Of a stretch of 64,000 bases of DNA, positions 33,776 to 41,683 are shown in pieces. Source of the DNA: an uncultured Prevotellaceae bacterium (GTDB lineage Bacteria; Bacteroidota; Bacteroidia; Bacteroidales; Bacteroidaceae); assembly GCA_937898415.1 (NCBI GenBank), contig CALDLA010000099.1:62001-126000 (forward strand), read 5' to 3'. Within the stretch, counting starts at the first letter, position 1, and the number at the start of each line of letters is the position of its first letter. A program made the translations under genes and the position numbers. The notes under the pieces were generated by a model. That model was not told the DNA's origin, did no database searches, and saw only the letters and a list, made by a program, of their open reading frames with translations.

Positions 33776-36700
33776 ATGAATATACAGGAGTTAAGCAAGC
33801 ATTATGCCAAAAGGCCGCAGGTGGCGGCATTGGCAAAGGCCATAGGAAAAACGGGGGGACGCCGTATTTTCCTTAGTGGTTTGTTGGCCTCATCGGCCCC
33901 GTTGTTGTTCAGCAGTCTGGCTGAACGTTGTCAGTCCACCATCCTCTTTATCCTTCAGGATGCCGAGGAAGCCGGGTATTTCTATCATGACCTGACGCAG
34001 CTCATGGGCAGCGATCGTGTGCTGTTCTTCCCGTCGAGCTATCGGCGGTCAGTGAAGTACGCCCAGCGCGACCCTGCCAACGAGATACTGCGTACGGAGG
34101 TATTGGCTTCTATGTCCCCTAACTTAGGGGGCCTGAACAGCCTTTATATCGTCAGCCATCCTGAAGCGGTGGCCGAGATGGTGGTGACGAAGAAGAGGCT
34201 TGACAGCCGGACGCTGACGCTGACAACGGGCCAGACCATCAGCACGGGGACGATAGAACAGACACTGCAGGAGTTCGGCTTCCGCGAGGTGGACTACGTC
34301 TATGAGCCTGGGCAGTATGCCCTGCGCGGCAGTATCCTCGACGTGTTCAGCTATAGTAGCGAGTTTCCGTTTCGTATTGACTTCTTCGGCGACGAGATCG
34401 ACAGCATCCGCACGTTCGAAGTGGAAGACCAGCTGTCGAAGGAACGTCGTGAACGGGCAGACATCGTGCCGGAACTGGCCGGACTGGTAGAGGACAAGGA
34501 GTCATTTTTCAAGTTCCTGCCTGATGAGACCGTCCTGGCCGTGAAGAACTATGACTACATCGCTGAGACCATCGAACGCACCTATCAGGAAGGTTTCTCG
34601 CAGCAGGCTGTAATGGAACGCATGGAGGAGGCTGAGACGGAGATGGAGCAGAAGGCCGTTGAGGAACAGCTGCGCCGCGAGTGCCAGCTCATCAATGGTG
34701 CGACGTTCCGTGCTGACAGCGAGCATTTCCGCCAGCTTGTCATCTCTCCCTCCACGTCCCACACTCCAACCTCCACCAAAATAGAGTTTAATATCTCGGC
34801 ACAGCCGCTGTTCCACAAGAACTTCGAACTGCTGGAAAAGACACTGGAAGACTACGTGCTGAAGGGCTATCAGCTCTTCATCCTAGCCGACAGCCAGAAG
34901 CAGCAGGAGCGACTGAAGCACATCTTCAGTTCGATGAAGGAAGGACTGCAGTTCATCCCCGTCGATAAGACGCTGCACGAGGGATTCATCGACCACGATG
35001 CCCGTGCCTGTCTGCTGACCGACCACCAGATATTCGACCGCTTCCATAAATACAACCTGAAGAGCGACAAGGCCCGAACGGGCAAGGTGGCGTTGACACT
35101 GAAGGAGATACAGCAGTTTGAGATAGGCGACTATGTCGTACACGTTGACCACGGTATCGGCAAGTTTGGCGGACTGGTGCGCATGCCGCAGGGCGATGGT
35201 TATCAGGAAATGATCAAGATAACCTATCAGCGAGGCGACAGCATCTACGTCAGCATCCACTCGCTCTACAAGGTGTCGAAATACAAGTCGCAGGACGGTG
35301 GCGTGGCTCCCCGCCTGTCAACATTAGGTACCGGCCAGTGGGAACGGCTGAAGGAACGCACGAAGAAGCACATCAAGGACATTGCCCGCGACCTCATCAA
35401 ACTGTATGCCAAGCGCCGTAAGGAGAAGGGCTTTGCCTTCAGCCACGACAGCTACCTACAGCATGAGTTGGAGGCTTCTTTCCTCTATGAGGACACCCCT
35501 GACCAGCTGAAAGCCACGCAGGACGTGAAGGCCGACATGGAGAAGGCACAGCCCATGGACCGCTTGGTATGCGGCGACGTGGGCTTCGGCAAGACCGAGG
35601 TGGCCGTACGTGCGGCGTTCAAGGCGGCCTGTGACGGCAAGCAGGTGGCGGTATTGGTGCCGACGACGGTGCTGGCCTACCAGCACTTCCACACCTTCAG
35701 CAGCCGACTGAAGGACATGCCCGTCCGTGTAGACTACCTGACCCGAGCACGCAGCGCCAAGCAGACGACTGCCCTGCTGAAAGACCTAGATGCCGGCAAG
35801 ATTGATATATTAATAGGTACGCACAAGCTGATAGGCAAGACGGTGAAGTTCCACGACCTGGGCCTGCTCATTATCGACGAGGAGCAGAAGTTCGGTGTGG
35901 CCACGAAGGAAAAGCTGCGCCAGATGAAGTCGAACGTCGATACACTGACGATGTCGGCAACGCCTATCCCACGTACCCTGCAGTTCTCATTGGTAGGAGC
36001 CCGCGACCTCAGCGTCATCCAGACGCCGCCGCCCAACCGCTACCCTATCCAGACGGAGATTCACACCTTTGGTGCTGAGATAATAGCTGATGCCATTAAC
36101 TTTGAGATGTCACGCAACGGTCAGGTCTATTTCGTCAACAACCGTATCTCAGACCTGACCCGCATTGCCGAGATGATACATACCTACGTTCCCGATGCGA
36201 GGGTGGCCATCGGCCACGGACAGATGAAGCCCGAGGAACTGGAACAGATCATCCTCGACTTCTCCAACTACGACTACGACGTGCTGCTGTCCACCACCAT
36301 CGTGGAGAACGGTATCGATATTCCCAATGCCAACACCATCATTATCAATGCCGCCCAGAACTTCGGACTCTCAGACCTGCACCAGATGCGCGGTCGTGTG
36401 GGCCGCGGCAACCGCAAGGCATTTTGTTACCTGTTGGCACCGCCCTTGTCTGCACTGCCCACCGAGAGCCGCCGCCGTTTGGAGGCACTCGAAAACTTCA
36501 GCGACCTGGGCAGCGGTATCAACATCGCCATGCAGGACCTCGACATCCGAGGCGCCGGTAACCTGCTCGGTTCCGAGCAGTCGGGCTTTATCAGCGACTT
36601 GGGCTACGAGACCTACCAGAAGATTCTGAACGAGGCGATGGCAGAACTGAGGAATGAAGCTGATTTTTCGAGGAACGAGGAAGGAGAAAGAAGGAAGGAG

Positions 36701-37189
36701 GTATCTCATTCCTCGGATTGGGTTGCCGACTGCACTCTCGAAAGCGACCTTGAGATGTACTTCCCCGACCAGTACGTGCCCAGCGATTCGGAACGTATGC
36801 TACTCTACCGCGAACTGGACAACATCCGCAACGACCAGGAACTGGAAGCCTACCGTCAGCGGCTTACCGACCGTTTCGGCACCATTCCCGATGTTGGCGA
36901 GGAACTGATACGCGTGGTTCCGCTGCGGCGCTATGGCAAGCAATTAGGTTGTGAGAAAATCATGCTGAAGCAAGACCGGATGTTCCTCTACTTTGTCAGC
37001 AATCCCGACAGTCCCTACTATCAAAGTGAGGCTTTCGGCAGAGTGCTTGATTATGTCGGAAATAATGTTCGACGCTGTAACCTACGCGAACAGAATGACA
37101 AGCGTTCAATGGTCATCACTGATGTATCTACGGTGAAAGAAGCCTTGCAAGTAGTGAGAAATATCATTGATACTGAGAAAAATACCTGA
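33776..37189 (+). CDS. mfd: Transcription-repair coupling factor Mfd
   Basis: The 1137-residue protein has the full Mfd order. A UvrB-like N-terminal module comes first (VLFFPSSYRRSVKYAQRDP, FGFREVDYVYEPGQYALRG). The RNA polymerase-interacting CarD-like domain follows (IGDYVVHVDHGIGKFGGL). The RecG-like translocase has Walker A GDVGFGKTEV and the DEEQ box IIDEEQKFGV, then TRG-type motifs and the C-terminal TRCF domain. It moves stalled RNA polymerase off lesions and recruits UvrA. Residues ~960-975 hold a low-complexity insertion (RNEEGERRKEV). Confidence 0.97.
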   Translation: MNIQELSKHYAKRPQVAALAKAIGKTGGRRIFLSGLLASSAPLLFSSLAERCQSTILFILQDAEEAGYFYHDLTQLMGSDRVLFFPSSYRRSVKYAQRDPANEILRTEVLASMSPNLGGLNSLYIVSHPEAVAEMVVTKKRLDSRTLTLTTGQTISTGTIEQTLQEFGFREVDYVYEPGQYALRGSILDVFSYSSEFPFRIDFFGDEIDSIRTFEVEDQLSKERRERADIVPELAGLVEDKESFFKFLPDETVLAVKNYDYIAETIERTYQEGFSQQAVMERMEEAETEMEQKAVEEQLRRECQLINGATFRADSEHFRQLVISPSTSHTPTSTKIEFNISAQPLFHKNFELLEKTLEDYVLKGYQLFILADSQKQQERLKHIFSSMKEGLQFIPVDKTLHEGFIDHDARACLLTDHQIFDRFHKYNLKSDKARTGKVALTLKEIQQFEIGDYVVHVDHGIGKFGGLVRMPQGDGYQEMIKITYQRGDSIYVSIHSLYKVSKYKSQDGGVAPRLSTLGTGQWERLKERTKKHIKDIARDLIKLYAKRRKEKGFAFSHDSYLQHELEASFLYEDTPDQLKATQDVKADMEKAQPMDRLVCGDVGFGKTEVAVRAAFKAACDGKQVAVLVPTTVLAYQHFHTFSSRLKDMPVRVDYLTRARSAKQTTALLKDLDAGKIDILIGTHKLIGKTVKFHDLGLLIIDEEQKFGVATKEKLRQMKSNVDTLTMSATPIPRTLQFSLVGARDLSVIQTPPPNRYPIQTEIHTFGAEIIADAINFEMSRNGQVYFVNNRISDLTRIAEMIHTYVPDARVAIGHGQMKPEELEQIILDFSNYDYDVLLSTTIVENGIDIPNANTIIINAAQNFGLSDLHQMRGRVGRGNRKAFCYLLAPPLSALPTESRRRLEALENFSDLGSGINIAMQDLDIRGAGNLLGSEQSGFISDLGYETYQKILNEAMAELRNEADFSRNEEGERRKEVSHSSDWVADCTLESDLEMYFPDQYVPSDSERMLLYRELDNIRNDQELEAYRQRLTDRFGTIPDVGEELIRVVPLRRYGKQLGCEKIMLKQDRMFLYFVSNPDSPYYQSEAFGRVLDYVGNNVRRCNLREQNDKRSMVITDVSTVKEALQVVRNIIDTEKNT

Positions 37190-37194
37190 TTTTA

Positions 37195-37226
37195 TTTGGA
37201 ATTGTAAAATAATAATCGTATCTTTG
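37195..37226 (+). promoter_or_regulatory. Promoter (TTTG, 20 bp, TATCTTTG) of the outer-membrane barrel gene
   Basis: TTTG at 37195-37198 and TATCTTTG at 37219-37226 are 20 bp apart, 41 bp before the ATG at 37268. Confidence 0.78.
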
Positions 37227-37267
37227 CGGCGATAACTTCTTTTACTAACCCTTAAAAACGTCAAACT

Positions 37268-37867
37268 ATGAAGAAATTATTGTTAGCAGCAGTAGCTCTG
37301 ATGGCTACGATGAATGTGAATGCACAGCAGATGTTCCTAAAGCCAATGGTCGGTGGAACGCTCGCAACAGTTACAGGCGATTATACTGATGACGCAAAGA
37401 TGAAACTTGGCCTGGTAGGTGGAGCAGAATTTGGTTACCAAGTTGCAGACCAGTTTGCTATTACTGCAGGTGCATTGGTTTCGATGCAGGGCGCTGGTCA
37501 GAAGGACAATGACTATTACAGGGACGCTTCTACAACATTGACCTATCTGAACATTCCCATTTTGGCCAACTACTACATTATTCCTGGTCTGGCTGTGAAG
37601 GCTGGTATTCAGCCTGGTTTCATGCTTTCAGCCAAGTCTAAAGGTGAGGAACACTATGGTGGCGGCTGGGTAGAATACGACCATTCTGGCACTGATGGTT
37701 ACAAGACGTTTGATCTGTCTATTCCCCTTGGCCTGTCGTATGAGATTTCTGATTTCGTCATCGACGCACGTTATAATCTTGGTGTCACAAATATCTATGA
37801 TGATGATGATATCAAGAACAAGAATAGCGTCATCATGCTGACTATAGGCTACAAGATTCCATTCTAA
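37268..37867 (+). CDS. Small outer-membrane beta-barrel protein (PF13568-like)
   Basis: The 199-residue protein has a signal peptide (MKKLLLAAVALMATMNVNA, then Q). Alternating hydrophobic strands with glycine turns follow: LKPMVGGTLATVTGDY, VGGAEFGYQVADQFAITAGA, LNIPILANYYIIPGLAVKAG, IDARYNLGVTNIYDD, and the closing strand VIMLTIGYKIPF with terminal Phe, as expected for BAM-assembled barrels. This matches the outer-membrane protein beta-barrel family common in Bacteroidetes. It overlaps the convergent UpxY-like gene by 4 bp. Confidence 0.88.
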   Translation: MKKLLLAAVALMATMNVNAQQMFLKPMVGGTLATVTGDYTDDAKMKLGLVGGAEFGYQVADQFAITAGALVSMQGAGQKDNDYYRDASTTLTYLNIPILANYYIIPGLAVKAGIQPGFMLSAKSKGEEHYGGGWVEYDHSGTDGYKTFDLSIPLGLSYEISDFVIDARYNLGVTNIYDDDDIKNKNSVIMLTIGYKIPF

Positions 37868-38874
37868 ACCATACAGGACAGATTGAGCAACTGGCTCAAT
37901 TCCTCCTTCAAAAGGCGTTGCTGATTACTCAGCGGCGCCTTTTTCCATTCTTCGACGCGAGCCATGATGCTTTCCATCAGTTCGGCATCTGGGTTCAGTA
38001 GTGCATAGAAAAGTTGTAGGCGCAGTCGCAGCAGACTAGTGGTTTTCAGGGCATTGACGGCAGATAGCAGGCGCTGGGTAGCTTCGTCGGCATTCAGTTT
38101 GAGAGCCTTTGTGGCCATGTAGATGGGTAGTGCCAGTTCGGCTTGGCGTTGTGCGGTGTAGCCTTTGAAGGGTTGTACCTTGAGCAATGTTCGGCGCAAT
38201 TCTGCAACCAGAATATTATACTCGTTTTCCTGGCTTATACGATTAGGAGCCGCAAACAGCTTTTCGTATGCCAACCGGAACAGCGTTTTAAGGTCACCGT
38301 CAATATCGGTGGACTTCTTAGTGGGTTGGTCAACCAACTCTACCAGTTCAGGTTTCATGCTGACAGCAACGATAGAGATATCCGGAATGCTGATCACCAA
38401 CTGCTTACTGCGCTTTCCTGGCAAGCGTACAAGGGTTCCCTCCACACCATCGAACACACCGCCATGCACCCTAATCCTGTCACCCACGTTCAGTTTGATT
38501 TCATCTGGTCGATAATAGCTCAGTTTTTCTTCTACCTGCTGAGTCACTCTGATGAAGTTCTCCATATCGTGGTCAGGAACAATCAGGACTTTGCGGTGAC
38601 CTTTTCTGCCTGAAGTTTTGAAATAGACGATTTCCTTGGTGTGCTCTATGTAATCCTCTATGACTGACTTCGCGCTGTGTACAAAGACCATCTGGTTGAT
38701 GGCGGGAATCAGTTTGCGCTCCTTTCTGTTGCCCAAGGTCATCAATTCATACTTCATGGGAACATAGCCATCAAGTCCGAGACGGCGTATGTCGTCCCGG
38801 ACTTTGATTTCCTTTCTGTAGACAGTCGTCAGCACGTACCATCTTACTTTTTCTTGTTCCTTCTCTGCTCCCAT
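37864..38874 (-). CDS. UpxY-like NusG-family antiterminator with C-terminal extension
   Basis: Of 336 residues, ~10-110 form an NGN domain (WYVLTTVYRKEIKVRDDIRR, VPMKYELMTLGNRKERK, NQMVFVHS) and ~125-185 a KOW-like domain (VGDRIRVHGGVFDGVEGTLV). This is the layout of UpxY/LoaP-type NusG paralogues, which are usually about 170-180 residues. The extra ~150 residues are helical (AYEKLFAAPNRISQENEYNI, LSAVNALKTTSLLRLRLQL). UpxY proteins normally head capsule operons, but no polysaccharide cluster is adjacent. Confidence 0.82.
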   Translation of the reverse strand: MGAEKEQEKVRWYVLTTVYRKEIKVRDDIRRLGLDGYVPMKYELMTLGNRKERKLIPAINQMVFVHSAKSVIEDYIEHTKEIVYFKTSGRKGHRKVLIVPDHDMENFIRVTQQVEEKLSYYRPDEIKLNVGDRIRVHGGVFDGVEGTLVRLPGKRSKQLVISIPDISIVAVSMKPELVELVDQPTKKSTDIDGDLKTLFRLAYEKLFAAPNRISQENEYNILVAELRRTLLKVQPFKGYTAQRQAELALPIYMATKALKLNADEATQRLLSAVNALKTTSLLRLRLQLFYALLNPDAELMESIMARVEEWKKAPLSNQQRLLKEELSQLLNLSCMV

Positions 38875-38893
38875 GTTTTATGGCTTTAGGCAA

Positions 38894-38925
38894 CAAAGGT
38901 AATGCTTTTGTTTCACATAGCCAAA
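38894..38925 (-). promoter_or_regulatory. Promoter (TTTG, 20 bp, TACCTTTG, minus strand) of the UpxY-like gene
   Basis: On the minus strand TTTG (38925-38922) and TACCTTTG (38901-38894) are 20 bp apart. The start codon at 38874 follows after 19 bp. Confidence 0.75.
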
Positions 38926-38942
38926 CAAACGCCGGCGTTTTT

Positions 38943-41489
38943 TTAGTTTCTGAACACCAAACCGTCACCAAAGTCGTCGACGACGATTGGCTTCTCATGC
39001 GAAACCTCGCCTGACAGCAGCTTCTTCGACAGGTCGTTGAGCACCAACTGCTGGATGGCCCGCTTGACGGGACGCGCACCGAACTCCGGGTCGTAGCCCT
39101 CCTGAGCCAGGTAGTCGATGGCCTGCGACGTTACCTCCAACTTGAAGCCCTGTGGCTCCAGCATCTCCTGCACCTTACGGATTTGCAAACGTACTACGTC
39201 GGCAATCTGCTTAAGGGTCAATGGCTGGAAGGTGATGATCTCATCAATACGGTTCAGGAACTCCGGACGCATCGTCAGGCGTAGCTGGTCACGAGTGGCA
39301 TTGCTGGTCATGATGATGATGGTGTTCTTGAAGTTCGCCGTTCGTCCCTTGTTATCCGTCAACCGTCCGTCGTCGAGCACCTGCAGCAGGATGTTGAAGA
39401 CGTCGGGATGCGCTTTCTCGATTTCGTCGAAAAGTACAACACTGTAAGGCTTGCGGCGCACGGCTTCAGTCAGTTGACCGCCCTCGTCATAACCTACGTA
39501 GCCCGGAGGCGCACCGATGAGTCGGCTGACGGTGTGCTTCTCCTGATACTCCGACATGTCGATACGCGTCATCATCGTCTCGTCGTTGAAGAGGTACTCA
39601 GCCAGTGTCTTGGCGAGTTCCGTCTTACCGACGCCCGTGGTGCCTAAGAAGATGAACGAGGCGATAGGACGCTTCGGGTCCTGCAGTCCGGCACGAGAGC
39701 GGCGCACGGCATCACTGACGGCGGTAATTGCCTCGTCCTGTCCGATGACGCGGCGGTGGAGTTCTTCTTCGAGGTACAGCAGCTTTTCGCGCTCGCTCTG
39801 CATCATGCGGGTGACGGGGATGCCCGTCCAGCGGCTGACTACTTCGGCGATATCGTCGGCGGTAACTTCCTCGCGGACGAGGCGGTTTGAACCCGACGGA
39901 GAGGCGTCGGGCACCGTATCCAGCTGGCGTTGGATGGCGGCGATGTCGTCCTCGAGAGCCTTCAGCTTCGAGTAGCGGATTTCAGCTACGCGGCCGTAAT
40001 CGCCCTCACGTTCGGCACGTTCAGCCTCCAGGCGCAGGTTCTCCATCTCCTGCTTGTCCTGCTGAATCTTGTTGATCAGTTGGCGCTCGCCCTCCCACTT
40101 GGCACGGAACTGTGTTTCCTGTTCGCGAAGTTCGGCAATTTCCTTGTCGAGGTCGGCAAGCTTGTCGGCAGCGGGAGAACCGCTGCCCACAGTAATCTCG
40201 CGCTTGATGCTCTCGCGTTCGATTTCGAGCTGTGCTAAGCGGCGGGTAATCTCGTCGAGTTCCTCGGGCACCGAGTCGCGCTCCATACGCAGCTTGGCGG
40301 CGGCCTCGTCCATCAGGTCGATGGCCTTGTCAGGCAGGAAGCGCTCGCTGATGTAACGCTCGGAGAGCTGGACGGCGGCAATGCAGGCATCGTCCTGGAT
40401 ACGCACCTTGTGGTGGTTCTCGTAACGTTCCTTCAGTCCGCGAAGGATGCTGATAGCCGACAGCTCATCGGGTTCGTCCACCATAACTGTCTGGAAACGA
40501 CGCTCTAACGCCTTATCCTTCTCGAAGTACTTCTGGTATTCGTTCAGCGTCGTAGCACCGATGGCACGCAGTTCTCCACGGGCCAAAGCGGGCTTCAGGA
40601 TGTTGGCTGCATCCATTGCACCCTCACCGCCACCGGCACCCACCAGCGTGTGAATCTCGTCGATGAAGAGGATGATGCGCCCCTCGGCCTTCGTCACTTC
40701 GTTGATGACACTCTTCAGTCGTTCCTCGAACTCACCCTTGTACTTGGCACCCGCCACGAGGGCACCCATGTCGAGCGAGTAGAGTTGCTTGTCCTTCAGG
40801 TTCTCAGGCACGTCACCTCGGACAATACGTCCTGCCAGTCCTTCGACGATGGCGGTCTTACCCGTACCCGGTTCACCTATTAATATAGGGTTGTTCTTGG
40901 TGCGCCGGCTCAGAATCTGCAACAGGCGGCGAATCTCGTCGTCGCGGCCGATGACGGGGTCGAGCTTACCCTTGCGGGCCAGGTCAACCAGGTTCTTGGC
41001 GTACTTCTCCAACGACTGGTAGTTGTCGTCAGCCGACTGCGACTTGACGTTCTGTCCCTTCCTGAGTTCCTGTATGGCCTTCTGCATCTCCTTCTCCGTG
41101 CATCCGGCATCCTTCATGATGCGGGCGGCAGTTGAGTTGACGGCCAGCAGCGCCAGCAGCAGCGGTTCCACCGAGACGAACTCGTCGCCCATCTTCTGCG
41201 ACATCTCCGTTGCCTTCACCAACACCTGATTGGCTTCATTCGAGAGGTAAGGCTGTCCGGCACCCTGCACCTTTGGCAGGTGCTGGATTTCCTGACCAAC
41301 GAGCATGTCAATCTGCTGGGCATTGACGCCCAGCTTCTGGAATACGAAGTTGGTGACGTCCTTAGCCTTCTCGAGCACACCTTTTAATATATGTACAGGC
41401 TCAATGGCCTGCTGTCCGTTCAGCTGGGCAATATTGACGGCCTGCTGAACCGCCTCCTGGGCTTTAATGGTAAACTTGTCTAATGTCAT
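38943..41489 (-). CDS. clpB: ATP-dependent disaggregase ClpB
   Basis: The start is the ATG at 41489 ([20 protein letters not shown]), giving 848 residues; the longer frame lacks homology. The protein has an N-terminal Clp repeat domain and NBD1 with [15 protein letters not shown]. The middle domain carries the coiled-coil [17 protein letters not shown] region and NBD2 has [19 protein letters not shown]. It works with DnaK/DnaJ/GrpE to pull proteins out of aggregates. Its leader holds a consensus Shine-Dalgarno sequence, rare in this lineage. The gene runs toward the UpxY-like gene, which follows 68 bp away in the same direction. Confidence 0.97.
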   Translation of the reverse strand: MTLDKFTIKAQEAVQQAVNIAQLNGQQAIEPVHILKGVLEKAKDVTNFVFQKLGVNAQQIDMLVGQEIQHLPKVQGAGQPYLSNEANQVLVKATEMSQKMGDEFVSVEPLLLALLAVNSTAARIMKDAGCTEKEMQKAIQELRKGQNVKSQSADDNYQSLEKYAKNLVDLARKGKLDPVIGRDDEIRRLLQILSRRTKNNPILIGEPGTGKTAIVEGLAGRIVRGDVPENLKDKQLYSLDMGALVAGAKYKGEFEERLKSVINEVTKAEGRIILFIDEIHTLVGAGGGEGAMDAANILKPALARGELRAIGATTLNEYQKYFEKDKALERRFQTVMVDEPDELSAISILRGLKERYENHHKVRIQDDACIAAVQLSERYISERFLPDKAIDLMDEAAAKLRMERDSVPEELDEITRRLAQLEIERESIKREITVGSGSPAADKLADLDKEIAELREQETQFRAKWEGERQLINKIQQDKQEMENLRLEAERAEREGDYGRVAEIRYSKLKALEDDIAAIQRQLDTVPDASPSGSNRLVREEVTADDIAEVVSRWTGIPVTRMMQSEREKLLYLEEELHRRVIGQDEAITAVSDAVRRSRAGLQDPKRPIASFIFLGTTGVGKTELAKTLAEYLFNDETMMTRIDMSEYQEKHTVSRLIGAPPGYVGYDEGGQLTEAVRRKPYSVVLFDEIEKAHPDVFNILLQVLDDGRLTDNKGRTANFKNTIIIMTSNATRDQLRLTMRPEFLNRIDEIITFQPLTLKQIADVVRLQIRKVQEMLEPQGFKLEVTSQAIDYLAQEGYDPEFGARPVKRAIQQLVLNDLSKKLLSGEVSHEKPIVVDDFGDGLVFRN

Positions 41490-41498
41490 AATCGTTTT

Positions 41499-41504
41499 CC
41501 TCCT
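41499..41504 (-). promoter_or_regulatory. Strong Shine-Dalgarno site of clpB
   Basis: AGGAGG on the minus strand ends 9 bp before the clpB ATG at 41489. Nearly all other starts in the window lack such a site, so it marks clpB translation as unusual and supports this start. Confidence 0.6.
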
Positions 41505-41560
41505 GTGATTTGTTTGTTTCTGAAAGCTGAGAGTCAAACAGTGTGCCGAATGCCCGACAA

Positions 41561-41596
41561 CCGACAAAATGTCGTTTTCGTCTGTCTTTTTGTCGG
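41561..41596. promoter_or_regulatory. Inverted repeats CCGACAAAA/TTTTGTCGG between clpB and the xylanase gene
   Basis: The arms 41561-41569 and 41588-41596 are exact reverse complements; CGACAAAATGTCG overlaps the left arm as a smaller palindrome. They sit 72-107 bp upstream of the clpB start and could be an operator. Confidence 0.4.
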
Positions 41597-41646
41597 AAAC
41601 AAAGGGATATGAGACGAAAAGAAAAGAATCTATCAGAAGAAATGAT

Positions 41647-41654
41647 TAATTTTG
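41647..41654 (+). promoter_or_regulatory. Promoter box (TAATTTTG) of the GH10 xylanase gene
   Basis: TAATTTTG fits TAnnTTTG and lies 29 bp before the ATG at 41684. Confidence 0.55.
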
Positions 41655-41683
41655 CACACAAATACATAAAACCAATAACGAAA

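Noticed and set aside
38926..38944. A terminator at the palindrome AAACGCCGGCGTTT after clpB
   Set aside because: It has no loop and, read in the clpB direction, no T run follows; it overlaps the UpxY-gene promoter region.
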